The notes under the pieces are model-generated. The model did no database searches and had not been told where the DNA came from. It saw nothing but the letters and a program-made list of their open reading frames with translations. The translations under genes were made by a program, and so were the position numbers. 64,000 nt of DNA from RHKX01 sp963784885. GTDB taxonomy: Bacteria > Actinomycetota > Thermoleophilia > Solirubrobacterales > 70-9. This document shows, piece after piece, positions 8,534-16,200 of this stretch (the stretch's first letter is position 1; every line of letters begins with the position of its first letter). The stretch spans positions 372,001 through 436,000 of the forward strand of contig CAWATA010000002.1 in assembly GCA_963784885.1 (NCBI GenBank). Direction: 5' to 3'.

Positions 8534-9199
8534 GTGGGTGCGGGCCTGCTCATCCTCCTGGCGGCGGTCGCGCTGGTGGAGGCCGGGAGGATGCTGCGCG
8601 ACGCCCGGCGGGCGCGGCGGCTCAATCGCGCGATGCACGAGATCCGGCGACCGCTCCAGGCGATCGCCCTCGGTCTCGACTCGGCTTCGCTCGACCCGGC
8701 CGCAGCGGAGTCCTGTCTCGAGCAGGCGCGTGGAGCATTGCGAGAGCTCGACGGGATCGTCAACGGCAGCCGGGAGCCGCCGGTGGTGCGGAGGGCGCTC
8801 GTCGGTGAGGTCCTCGAGGCGCTGGCGGGGCGCTGGCGCTTCGCCGACGTCGCCGTCGACCGCGGGTGCGGCGGGATCGAGATCGACGCCGATCTGACGC
8901 GCCTGGGCGCGGCCCTCGACAACCTCGTGGCGAACGCACTCCGTCACGGCACCGGAGTCGTCCGGGTGCGGGCCGCGAGGACGGTGCGGGGGGTCCGGTT
9001 CGAGGTTCGCGACGGCGGTCCCGCCGCCGTCGGTGAACCCCGGATCGATCGGGATCCGCGCCACGGCCACGGCCTCAGGGTGGTCGCCGACGTCGCGGCC
9101 AGCCATGGCGGGCGGGCCGCAGCGGCTGCGCCGATGCCCGGGGGCGGCACGATTGCGGCGATCTCCCTGCCGGTCTCCGGAGGGGCGGCCGGCGAATGA
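8534..9199 (+). CDS. Small membrane histidine kinase
   Basis: A 221-aa kinase with one N-terminal membrane helix (residues 2-17) and no recognisable sensor domain. The H-box is MHEIRRPLQAI (His ~residue 36). The ATPase part keeps an N-box (LDNLVANALRHG), a G1-like FEVRDGGP and a G2-like GHGLRVVADVAASHGG. It begins with GTG three bases after the regulator stop, and its last codons overlap the CpaB-like start (ATGA). With no sensor region, signal input probably comes through a membrane partner. Confidence 0.82.
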   Translation: MGAGLLILLAAVALVEAGRMLRDARRARRLNRAMHEIRRPLQAIALGLDSASLDPAAAESCLEQARGALRELDGIVNGSREPPVVRRALVGEVLEALAGRWRFADVAVDRGCGGIEIDADLTRLGAALDNLVANALRHGTGVVRVRAARTVRGVRFEVRDGGPAAVGEPRIDRDPRHGHGLRVVADVAASHGGRAAAAAPMPGGGTIAAISLPVSGGAAGE

Positions 9200-9849
9200 G
9201 CCGGCGCGGGCGCGCGGTCGCCTTCGGACTGCTGGCGGCGGTCTGCGGCATCGCCTCCGCCAGCATCGCGTCCGCTTACCGCGATCGCGTCGACGAGCAG
9301 CTCGGCGAGACTCGGTCGGTCGTGACCGTGACCCGGTCGCTCGCGGCGGGCACCGAGCTTCGCGCGCCCCTCCTGCGCCGGGCGACGGAGCTGCGCGAGG
9401 TCCCGATCCGGTTCCTGCCGCCCGACGCGATGCCTTCGCCCACGCCGGCCGGCGGCCGGCGGCTGGCGGTCGCGGTACCGGCCGGCTCCTACCTGCTCGG
9501 CTCCCAGCTCCGGGCCGCGAAACAGCCGGAGCGCGGCCCGGACCTCGGCGATCGCCTGCATCCCGTCGAGGTGACCGTGAGCGGGGCCGGGGCGCTCGCC
9601 GCGGCGGGGGGCGGAACCCGGGTCGACGTCGTCGTCGCGGGGGAGCCGGTGACCGGCGGCAGGGCAAGGGTGGCCGTGGCCGCGCGGAGGGTCCGGCTGC
9701 TGGCGATCGCGCCCGCCGACCCGGTGGACGAGACCGCGGCGGGTGCCGACGGCTGGAGCGCGACGCTGGCCTTGACCAGGGCCCAGGCGCTCGAGTTGAT
9801 CGAGGCGGAGAACTTCGCCCGCGAGATCAGGCTGATTCCGGCGTCGTGA
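9196..9849 (+). CDS. CpaB/RcpC-like SAF-domain protein
   Basis: A 217-aa protein with an N-terminal membrane anchor (residues ~7-28). A SAF-like domain follows (VVTVTRSLAAGTELRAPLL, then LREVPIRFLP), then a region resembling the RcpC/CpaB C-terminal domain (VDVVVAGEPVTGG, LALTRAQALELIEAENFA). CpaB proteins belong to Flp/Tad pilus assembly at the envelope. The ATGA overlap with the kinase and the GTGA overlap with cpaF make the linkage tight. Sequence is divergent, so part of the call rests on context. Confidence 0.75.
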   Translation: MSRRGRAVAFGLLAAVCGIASASIASAYRDRVDEQLGETRSVVTVTRSLAAGTELRAPLLRRATELREVPIRFLPPDAMPSPTPAGGRRLAVAVPAGSYLLGSQLRAAKQPERGPDLGDRLHPVEVTVSGAGALAAAGGGTRVDVVVAGEPVTGGRARVAVAARRVRLLAIAPADPVDETAAGADGWSATLALTRAQALELIEAENFAREIRLIPAS

Positions 9850-10994
9850 GCGGCTGCCGCGAGATCGACCACGTCGCGTCGCTCGCCGCGGAGCTCCGCG
9901 GTCGCCTGATCGAGCAGCGGCGGGCGCTCGCGGTTGCCGGTGACCGGGATCTCCCGGCGCTGCCCGAGGCAATCGGCTCGATCGTCGCCGAGGAGGCTGC
10001 GTTGCTCTCTGAGGGCGGACGCGACGAGGTCGCTGAACGGGTGCTGCGGGAGACCGTCGGCCTCGGGCCGCTCGAGGAGCTCCTCCGCGACCCGGATGTC
10101 GAGGAGGTCCTCGTCAACGGGCACGAGGAGGTCTGGACCGAGCGCCGCGGAATCCTCGAGCGGGCCGCCGTGGGGTTCGCCGACGAGGAGGCGCTGAGGG
10201 ACGTCATCGAGCGCGTGCTCGGGCCGCTCGGCAGGAGGGTCGACGAGCTCAGCCCGATGGCTGACGGCAGGCTTCCGGACGGCTCCCGCGTGAACGTGGT
10301 CATCCCGCCGCTCTCCGTCGACGGTCCGGCGATGTCGATTCGCCGCTTCACGGGGATCCGGCCCGATCCCGAGGAGCTCGTCGCGCGCGGCAGCTTCACT
10401 CCCGAGCTCCGCGATCTGCTCGCCGCCGCCGTCAGCGATCGCCGCAACCTGATCGTCAGCGGCGGCACCGGAACGGGCAAGACCACGGTGCTCAACGCCC
10501 TGTCGGGGTTCATCGACCCCGGCGAGCGCGTGATCACGATCGAGGACGCAGCCGAGCTCCGGCTCGGGCAGCCGCACGTCGTCAGGCTCGAGAGCCGGCC
10601 GGCCGGGATCGAGGGCGTCGGGGAGGTGACGATCCGGGATCTGGTCCGAAACGCCCTGCGGATGCGGCCCGACCGGATCGTAATCGGCGAGGTCCGCGGC
10701 TCGGAGGCGATGGACCTGCTGGTGGCGCTGAACACGGGCCACCGGGGAGCGCTCTCCACCGTGCACGCGAACGGGCCGGCCGACGCGCTGCGCCGGCTCG
10801 AGACGCTGGCGATGATGGCCGGCCTCGGCGTTCCCCACGAGGTCGTCAGCGAGCAACTGGCGAACGCGGTCGATCTCGTGCTGCACCTCGAACGTTCGGG
10901 GGTGGAGCGACGGTCGGTCGAGCTCTGCGAGGTGACGCGGGTGGCCGGCTCGCCGGCGGTCCGGACGATCTGGGCGCGGGAGGAGGAAGCGTGA
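9846..10994 (+). CDS. cpaF: CpaF/TadA-type secretion ATPase
   Basis: A 382-aa cytoplasmic hexameric ATPase that powers Tad-type pilus or secretion assembly. Walker A is SGGTGTGKTTVLNAL (residues ~205-219). The Asp box ITIEDAAEL, Walker B (RIVIGEVRG) and His box (GALSTVHANGP) are all intact. The N-terminal domain has GLGPLEELLRDPDVEEVLVN. The start is GTG 9846, overlapping the CpaB-like stop; the frame stays open upstream, but that part is antiparallel coding shadow inside the kinase and cpaB genes. Confidence 0.93.
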   Translation: MSGCREIDHVASLAAELRGRLIEQRRALAVAGDRDLPALPEAIGSIVAEEAALLSEGGRDEVAERVLRETVGLGPLEELLRDPDVEEVLVNGHEEVWTERRGILERAAVGFADEEALRDVIERVLGPLGRRVDELSPMADGRLPDGSRVNVVIPPLSVDGPAMSIRRFTGIRPDPEELVARGSFTPELRDLLAAAVSDRRNLIVSGGTGTGKTTVLNALSGFIDPGERVITIEDAAELRLGQPHVVRLESRPAGIEGVGEVTIRDLVRNALRMRPDRIVIGEVRGSEAMDLLVALNTGHRGALSTVHANGPADALRRLETLAMMAGLGVPHEVVSEQLANAVDLVLHLERSGVERRSVELCEVTRVAGSPAVRTIWAREEEA

Positions 10995-11839
10995 GCCCTG
11001 CAGCTCCCGTCCTTCTGGCGGCCGTCGGCGGCGGCCTGGTTGCCGTGGCGCTTCGGGAATGGATCGCGGTGATCCCGTCGCTGGGCCGCCAGCTCGAGGG
11101 AGTGCTGGCGATCCTGACCCTGGCCGGGCGGGAGAACCGTGCACCGACCGAGAGCGAGCGCCGCCGGCTCGGCGCGATCACCGGCGGCGCCCTCGGCGGG
11201 CTCGCCGTGATGCTCACGGGCTCGCTGCCGCTCGCCGGCATCGCCGCCCTCGGACCGGCCGCAGCGGGATGGGCCGTTGCCGGGCGCCGCCGCAGGTACC
11301 GCCTCGCGTTCGAGGGCGACATCGCCGTCATCGCGGGCGCGATGGCCGACGCCGTTGCGGCAGGCGGATCGCTCCGCGTGGCTCTGCCGGCGGTCGCGTC
11401 GGGCCTGCGCGGACCCAGCGCCGTCGAGCTCGCAAGGGTCTGCTCCGACCTCGACGTCGGCGTCGCACCTCACCGCGCCCTCGCCGGCCTCTCCGGGCGG
11501 GTTGCGTCGGAGCGGGTCGACGCCCTCGTCACCGCCATCCTCTCGCAGCAGCGGGCGGGCGGGGATCTCGCGGACCTGCTGCGGCGCCACGGGCGAGCAG
11601 CGGCACAGCGGGAGCGGGCCGAGCGCGAGGCCCGCTCGGCGACGGCTCAGGCCCGGATGACCGGCGGATTGGTCGTCGCGATGCCGGTCGTCATGGCGCT
11701 GGGCGTCGAGCTGATCGCACCCGGCTTCATTTCCGGGATGCTCGCCGAGCCCGCCGCGGCCGTCCTGCTCGCCCTCGCCGCCGCGTTTCAGACCGCGGGC
11801 TTCGTGGCGATCCGCAGGCTCGGCGGGGTGAGGAGGTGA
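10991..11839 (+). CDS. tadB: TadB-like type II/IV secretion F-family membrane protein
   Basis: A 282-aa inner-membrane platform protein with hydrophobic segments near the N terminus (residues ~5-25 and 58-90) and the C terminus (~220-275). Between them is the cytoplasmic T2SSF helical domain (EGDIAVIAGAMADAVAAGGSL, then ERVDALVTAILSQQRAGGDLADLL). Such proteins form the membrane scaffold that couples to CpaF. GTGA overlaps join it to cpaF upstream and tadC downstream. Confidence 0.85.
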   Translation: MSPAAPVLLAAVGGGLVAVALREWIAVIPSLGRQLEGVLAILTLAGRENRAPTESERRRLGAITGGALGGLAVMLTGSLPLAGIAALGPAAAGWAVAGRRRRYRLAFEGDIAVIAGAMADAVAAGGSLRVALPAVASGLRGPSAVELARVCSDLDVGVAPHRALAGLSGRVASERVDALVTAILSQQRAGGDLADLLRRHGRAAAQRERAEREARSATAQARMTGGLVVAMPVVMALGVELIAPGFISGMLAEPAAAVLLALAAAFQTAGFVAIRRLGGVRR

Positions 11840-12669
11840 CGCTGCTCGCCTTGCTCGCCGCCGTGCTCGTCGCGGCCGCGGCACGCGAGCTGCTCGCCGC
11901 GCGAGGCGAGCGGGTCGGCGGGGTGATCGGCAGGCGGGTGCGCTCGCGCCTCCGGCACCCGTCCGAGCCGCTTGGCCCCGCAGCGATGGTGGCCGGAGCG
12001 GAGCGACGGCTACGCGACGCCGGGATCGCGTCGCGCCTGACTCCGCTCGAGCTGCTCGTGGCGAAGGCGGCCGCGGCGACGGCATCGGTGCCTCTGGCCG
12101 CCGCAGCGGCGCCGGCGGCGCCGGGCCGGCTCGGGCTCCTCGTCCTGATCGGCGTGCCCGTCGCGGCCTTCGTCGCCCCGGACCTGCTCGTGGAGGGTGC
12201 GGCCAGACGTCGGCGTGCCCGTGTCGCCGCGGAGCTTCCCGACGCCCTCGACCTGATGGCGACGGGCGCGGGAAGCGGCCGCAGCGTCGGCAGGCTGCTC
12301 GAGGAGGCGATGCGAACCAGCACCGGGCCGTTACGCGAGGAGCTTGCGGCGACGGTCGCCGCGATGGAGTGCGGGAGCTCGCGTGCGCAGACGTTGCGCG
12401 AGCTCGGCGAGCGCTCGCGCGGCACGACGCTCGCCGGGCTCGCCGCGGCGCTCGAGCGTTCGCGCCGCCACGGCTCGCCGCTGGCGCGCGCCCTGCATGA
12501 GCAGGCGGGGTCGCTGCGGGCCGAGCAGCGCCGCGAGGTCACCGAGCGCGCTGCACGCGCGGCGCCGAAGATGCAGCTCGTCGTCGCCCTGCTCCTGGTG
12601 CCGTCGGTCCTGCTGATGGTCGCAGCGGCGATCGTCGCCAACTCCGGCTCGCTGCTGCCGGGGTTCTGA
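11836..12669 (+). CDS. tadC: TadC-like type II/IV secretion F-family membrane protein
   Basis: A 277-aa partner of TadB. GTG 11836 is chosen because it overlaps the tadB stop and begins a clean membrane helix (TLLALLAAVLVAAAARELL). The T2SSF core is visible as ELPDALDLMATGAGSGRSVG and LAAALERSRRHGSPLARALHE, and a final helix covers residues ~245-270. It is the last gene of the unit. No Flp prepilin, prepilin peptidase or TadZ gene follows, since the next gene is convergent 4 bp away. Confidence 0.83.
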   Translation: MTLLALLAAVLVAAAARELLAARGERVGGVIGRRVRSRLRHPSEPLGPAAMVAGAERRLRDAGIASRLTPLELLVAKAAAATASVPLAAAAAPAAPGRLGLLVLIGVPVAAFVAPDLLVEGAARRRRARVAAELPDALDLMATGAGSGRSVGRLLEEAMRTSTGPLREELAATVAAMECGSSRAQTLRELGERSRGTTLAGLAAALERSRRHGSPLARALHEQAGSLRAEQRREVTERAARAAPKMQLVVALLLVPSVLLMVAAAIVANSGSLLPGF

Positions 12670-12672
12670 GCG

Positions 12673-13599
12673 CTACTCGCTCGCCTCGTCCGCGAGGCGC
12701 CGGGCGACCTCGCCGGCCGCCTCGCAGAGGGCGTCGAGCTCGGCGGCGCTGTCGTAATGGCCCTTGACGTTGACGCAGAGGCTTCCCGCCGAGAACTCGA
12801 ACGCGAAGTGGTCGGGGGTGCGCTCGGTCAGCCAGATGATGAAGCTGGGGGAGAAGAGGCGCTTCATCCAGATCGTGTCGTCGCCGGCGCCGTAGAAGAT
12901 CTCGAAGCGCTTGTCCAGCGCCTCGCTCTCGAGTTCGAGCCGCTGCATGCGACGGAAGACGTCCTCGGCCGAGTCCATGAACCGGAAGCCCTCGCGGCGC
13001 TGGCAGTAGACGTCGGAAGCCCTGGTCGCCACCGCCGGCAGGTCGTGCAGGACCACCGTGAAGCGGTAGTAGTCGGTGTCGTTGTTGCCCTCGCTGTCAG
13101 TGGTGTCGTTCTCGTACGTGTAGAGCCCGAGCGCGCCGGGGGCGCCGCCGGGCAGCGTCCCGTTCATCACCTGCTCGGCGTAGCGGCGGTCGCCCTTGCG
13201 GAGCAGCGGCGTCGTCGGCGGCAGCGACATCTTGCCGCCGGTCCGGTTCAGGCTCCGGGCGGAGGCGTAGTGGCTGAAGAAGTCCTCGCGGGCGCGGCTG
13301 GACGCCATCACGTAGACGATCAGCAGGACGAGAAGCGCGCCGAGCACCGCGGCGCCGGCGCCGATCAGGGCTCCCGCCGCCAGGGTGACGGCGACGAAGC
13401 AGACGATCACGAGCGTCGCTCCGAGGCTCAGCGTCAGGGTGCTGCCGAGCAGCGTCTTCAGGTGCTCTCCGCGGGTGTCGTCGGCGTCGAGCGGCGCCGG
13501 CGCGGCCGGGGGAGGCGCGACGCCGCCGCTCGCAGCGCTGGGCTCGGCGCCGGGCGGCGCCTGCGAGGCCGGATGCTCGCCTTCGGACGGGTCCGTCAT
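12673..13599 (-). CDS. Conserved membrane protein of unknown function
   Basis: A 308-aa protein. Residues 1-45 are a Pro/Ala-rich disordered tail, two adjacent membrane helices cover ~50-100, and a ~200-residue cytoplasmic or external domain follows (LPPTTPLLRKGDRRYAEQVM; many acidic residues). That domain looks like a sensor or binding module, including VVLHDLPAVATRASDVYCQR and FSPSFIIWLTERTPDHFAFE. I do not recognise the family. It converges with the Tad unit and diverges from mraZ. A TAGCCT box lies 9 nt before the ATG. Confidence 0.6.
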   Translation of the reverse strand: MTDPSEGEHPASQAPPGAEPSAASGGVAPPPAAPAPLDADDTRGEHLKTLLGSTLTLSLGATLVIVCFVAVTLAAGALIGAGAAVLGALLVLLIVYVMASSRAREDFFSHYASARSLNRTGGKMSLPPTTPLLRKGDRRYAEQVMNGTLPGGAPGALGLYTYENDTTDSEGNNDTDYYRFTVVLHDLPAVATRASDVYCQRREGFRFMDSAEDVFRRMQRLELESEALDKRFEIFYGAGDDTIWMKRLFSPSFIIWLTERTPDHFAFEFSAGSLCVNVKGHYDSAAELDALCEAAGEVARRLADEASE

Positions 13600-13608
13600 C
13601 GGGCGCTC

Positions 13609-13614
13609 AGGCTA
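13609..13614 (-). promoter_or_regulatory. -10 box TAGCCT for the membrane protein gene
   Basis: On the minus strand TAGCCT is followed by 9 nt and then the ATG at 13599, implying a leader of only a few nucleotides. Confidence 0.4.
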
Positions 13615-13649
13615 TCCCGGCCGGCGGCGCACCGATCCTCGTCGTCAGC

Positions 13650-13700
13650 GCGAGTGGCGGAAAAAGCATCGGATGATGGCGATCGAAATCCGCCACTCGC
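13650..13700. repeat. 12-bp perfect inverted repeat with 27-nt spacer
   Basis: GCGAGTGGCGGA (13650-13661) is repeated as its reverse complement at 13689-13700. The spacer contains a smaller ATCG/CGAT pairing. It could form a stable hairpin in RNA of either strand, or be a remnant of a small mobile element; its function is unknown. Confidence 0.75.
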
Positions 13701-13837
13701 CATCGCCTCCGGGCTCCGCCGATTCCTCCTCCGTGCAACGCCGCTTGCAGGGCGCTGGAGCCTCCCACCGAGCCCCACGCCCCGGACGGACCCACTGGAC
13801 AAGCGGAAAAACCGGTGGATCGGGGCCGGGTAGCAAG

Positions 13838-13850
13838 TCCGTCCGACGGA
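13838..13850. promoter_or_regulatory. TCCGTC/GACGGA palindrome upstream of mraZ
   Basis: TCCGTC and GACGGA flank a single C. The spacing is too tight for an RNA hairpin, so it looks more like a dimeric protein site, 29 bp upstream of the predicted -35 box. Confidence 0.35.
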
Positions 13851-13875
13851 GGATGTGCAATACCCGACCAGTGAT

Positions 13876-13910
13876 GTGTTGCGAAGTGGGGCGTTGTGGG
13901 TTACCGTGGC
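13876..13910 (+). promoter_or_regulatory. MraZ operator: GTGGG repeats at 10-bp period
   Basis: GTGTT (13876), GTGGG (13886), GTGGG (13896) and GTGGC (13906) recur exactly every 10 bp. E. coli MraZ is known to bind TGGGN repeats separated by 5 nt upstream of its own gene, and this array has the same unit and spacing. It covers the predicted -35 to -10 region. Confidence 0.75.
13879..13907 (+). promoter_or_regulatory. mraZ/dcw promoter (TTGCGA-17-TACCGT)
   Basis: The -35 candidate TTGCGA (13879-13884) and -10 candidate TACCGT (13902-13907) are 17 bp apart and fully inside the MraZ repeat array. The expected transcript has a ~130-nt leader. Confidence 0.55.
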
Positions 13911-13939
13911 GCCCAGTTGTGAACCACAGGACGAAGGAA

Positions 13940-13980
13940 GGCCGGGGAGGCGAGGTTCCTCCCACCTCACCTCTCCGGCC
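13940..13980 (+). other. Leader hairpin upstream of mraZ
   Basis: GGCCGGGGAGG (13940-13950) pairs with CCTCTCCGGCC (13970-13980), giving 11 pairs including one G-U, around a 19-nt loop. No T tract follows. It would lie in the mraZ 5' leader. Confidence 0.55.
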
Positions 13981-14042
13981 CGACTTCAACCGGCGATCGC
14001 ATACCCAGGCTTTTCGACTTCAACTCCCACCTCCCTTGATCA

Positions 14043-14501
14043 ATGACCTTTCGCGGCCTCAACGAGCATTCGCTCGACTCCAAGGACCGGATCACGGTCC
14101 CGGCCCAGTACCGGGCCTCCTTCGCGGAGGGGATCGTCCTGATGCAGGGCATCGAGCCCTGTGTCGAGATCTGGCCGGCGCAGGCGGCCGAGCAGATGGA
14201 GGCGACGACGCTGGCGCAGCTCAACCCGATGAGCCGCGACGCCCGACGGATCCAGCGGCGCTTCTTCGCCCACTCCGCCTCGGCGGACCTCGACTCAGCC
14301 GGCCGCGTCAGACTGAGCCGGCAGCTGATCGAGCACGCGGGCCTCGAGAGCCGCTGCATCGTCTCCGGGATGGGCTCGCGGCTGGAGATCTGGTCGCCGG
14401 AGCGCTGGTACGCCGAGGACGAGGAGAACGAGCAGCGCACGCCGGAGCTCACCGAGAGCCTCGCGGCGGCAGCACAGACCCCGTCGCCGGGGAGCGCGTA
14501 G
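14043..14501 (+). CDS. mraZ: Transcriptional regulator MraZ
   Basis: A 152-aa DNA-binding protein of the AbrB-like MraZ fold, first gene of the dcw cluster and usually a repressor of it. The double SpoVT/AbrB halves are visible: FRGLNEHSLDSKDRITVPAQYR (halves start at residues ~3 and ~80, the second with SADLDSAGRVRLSRQLIEHA). The ATG has no Shine-Dalgarno sequence (CTCCCTTGATCA precedes it), so translation initiation may be weak or depend on the leader fold. It probably binds the GTGGG array upstream. Confidence 0.93.
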   Translation: MTFRGLNEHSLDSKDRITVPAQYRASFAEGIVLMQGIEPCVEIWPAQAAEQMEATTLAQLNPMSRDARRIQRRFFAHSASADLDSAGRVRLSRQLIEHAGLESRCIVSGMGSRLEIWSPERWYAEDEENEQRTPELTESLAAAAQTPSPGSA

Positions 14502-14505
14502 TGGG

Positions 14506-15462
14506 ATGGTGACCCTCACCTACATGCCCACCGAGCACGTACCAGTCCTCGCCGCGGAGCTCATCCGCGAGACCGATCCCCGCCCCGGGGAGACGGTCGT
14601 CGACTGCACGTTCGGAGGCGGTGGCCACTCGCGGCTGCTCGCCGAGCGGATCGGCTCCCAGGGAACGTTGATCGCCATCGACCGCGACCCGGCGGCCGAG
14701 GAGCGCTTCGCGCAGATCGCTTGCGAGGCGCCCTGCGAGACCCGATTCGTACGCGGAGACTTCGCCGACGCGCTCGCCGAGCTCGCCGCCGAGGGAATCC
14801 GGCCGGACGTCGTCCTCTTCGACTTCGGGGTCTCCTCGATGCAGATCGACGCCTGGGAGCGTGGTTTCTCCTACTCCTTCGACGCGCCGCTCGACATGCG
14901 CATGGATCCCGACGCGGAGATCTCCGCGCGGACCCTCGTCAACGAGTGGCCCGAAAGCCGGATCGCCGAGGCGCTCCGCAACTACGCCGACGAGAAGCAC
15001 GCCCGCTCGATCGCGCGCCGGATCGTCGAGCGGCGCCCGCTCGAGACCACCTCGGAGCTCGTCGAGGCGGTCCGCGCCGGCCTGCCGCCATCGGCGCGCT
15101 TCGGCCGCGGCAATCCCGCCAAGCGCACCTTCCAGGCGATCCGGATCGCCGTCAACGGCGAGCTCGAGGCGATCGACGCGGCGCTTCCGCAGGCATGGGA
15201 CATGCTCGCTCTCGGCGGGCGGCTCGCCGCGATCTCCTTCCACTCGCTCGAGGACCGGCGGGTCAAGCGCTTCCTGGCCGACCGCGCCCGCGGTTGCGTA
15301 TGTCCACCGGAGTTCCCGGTCTGCACCTGTGGCCTCGAGCCCGAGGCCAGGCTGCTGACCCGCGGCGGCGTCGCGCCGAGCGCCGGCGAGATCGCCGACA
15401 ACCCGCGTTCCGCTTCCGCTCATCTCCGGGTCGCGCTCAAGCTCGAGGGGGAGACTGTCTGA
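14506..15462 (+). CDS. rsmH: 16S rRNA (cytosine-1402-N4)-methyltransferase
   Basis: A 318-aa SAM-dependent methyltransferase acting on C1402 of 16S rRNA. Motifs: VVDCTFGGGGHSRLL (SAM loop, residues ~27-41), VLFDFGVSSMQID, and the C-terminal ISFHSLEDRRVKRFL and NPRSASAHLRV. A second ATG at 14524 (MPTEHVPVL) also fits the family N terminus; the first is kept because it directly follows the mraZ stop. Confidence 0.95.
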   Translation: MVTLTYMPTEHVPVLAAELIRETDPRPGETVVDCTFGGGGHSRLLAERIGSQGTLIAIDRDPAAEERFAQIACEAPCETRFVRGDFADALAELAAEGIRPDVVLFDFGVSSMQIDAWERGFSYSFDAPLDMRMDPDAEISARTLVNEWPESRIAEALRNYADEKHARSIARRIVERRPLETTSELVEAVRAGLPPSARFGRGNPAKRTFQAIRIAVNGELEAIDAALPQAWDMLALGGRLAAISFHSLEDRRVKRFLADRARGCVCPPEFPVCTCGLEPEARLLTRGGVAPSAGEIADNPRSASAHLRVALKLEGETV

Positions 15463-16193
15463 TGGGCGCCCCCGCGATCTCTCCGCGCACCCGCCCGGCC
15501 CCGCGCCCCAAGCCGCGGCCGAAGGCGAAGCCGCGGGCCGCGACGCGAAGCGCCGCGGCCCCGGCCCGCCGTCCTGCGCGCCGCGCTCCCGCCGCCGCTC
15601 CGCGGACGAACCATCGCGCCCGCTCCCGCGTGGCGAGCGGCGGCAACGTCGCGATGTTCCCGGTCAACGCGGTCGGCGGGATCGCCGACTCCGGCTTCGT
15701 CGTCGGGATGTCGCGCAGCCGGGCCTGGATCGTCATTCTCGGGATCCTGCTCGGCGGGATCGTCGCCCTCAACGTCCTCGGGCTCAGCCTCAGCGCCTCG
15801 AGCAGCCAGGTCTCGGCGAAGATCGACGAGCTCCAGCAGGCCAACAGCGTCGCTCGCGCCCGGATCGCCAACCGTCTCTCGAACGAGCGGATCACCAAGG
15901 CGGCGACTGCGCTTGGTCTCTCCGTTCCCGCCCCCGACGCGGTCCACTACCTCAACGCCGGCTCCTCCGACGCCGAGAAGGCGGCCGAGCGCCTCGCCGA
16001 CGGGCTGATCGCCAACTCGCCGCCGGCGATCGAGCCGAGCGAGGCTGAGCTCGCCGCCGACGCCGCGCTCACGACCGACCCGGCCGTCACCGACCCCGCG
16101 GCGATCCCCCTCGATCCCGCGGTCGCAGGCGCTGATCCGACCGCGACCGTGCCCGTCGACCCCGCCGCGACCGTCCCGACGACGACTCCCTAG
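15462..16193 (+). CDS. ftsL: FtsL-like septal membrane protein with long tails
   Basis: A 243-aa bitopic protein overlapping the rsmH stop (TGATG). Residues 1-55 are Arg/Pro/Ala-rich and cytoplasmic, one membrane helix covers ~88-108 (AWIVILGILLGGIVALNVLG), and a short coiled-coil-like heptad region (~115-150, QVSAKIDELQQANSVARARI) follows. The C terminus (~190-243) is an Asp/Pro/Thr-rich low-complexity tail. Position between rsmH and ftsI plus the topology identify it as FtsL, which links FtsQ and FtsB to the division synthase. Typical FtsL is about half this length. Confidence 0.8.
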   Translation: MGAPAISPRTRPAPRPKPRPKAKPRAATRSAAAPARRPARRAPAAAPRTNHRARSRVASGGNVAMFPVNAVGGIADSGFVVGMSRSRAWIVILGILLGGIVALNVLGLSLSASSSQVSAKIDELQQANSVARARIANRLSNERITKAATALGLSVPAPDAVHYLNAGSSDAEKAAERLADGLIANSPPAIEPSEAELAADAALTTDPAVTDPAAIPLDPAVAGADPTATVPVDPAATVPTTTP

Positions 16194-16200
16194 GAGTGCG

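Larger units (their letters stand above)
13600..14042. other. Gene-free regulatory region upstream of the dcw cluster
   Basis: This 443-bp gap between divergent genes is the longest non-coding stretch in the window. In order it holds a 12-bp perfect inverted repeat (13650-13700), a 13-bp palindrome (13838-13850), the mraZ promoter with GTGGG repeats (13876-13910) and a leader hairpin (13940-13980). No open frame in it looks like a protein. Confidence 0.75.

Noticed and set aside
9033..9845. N-terminal extension of the CpaF frame
   Set aside because: In-frame codons are open but overlap the kinase and CpaB-like genes and give Arg/Gly-rich nonsense; GTG 9846 with the GTGA overlap is the real start.
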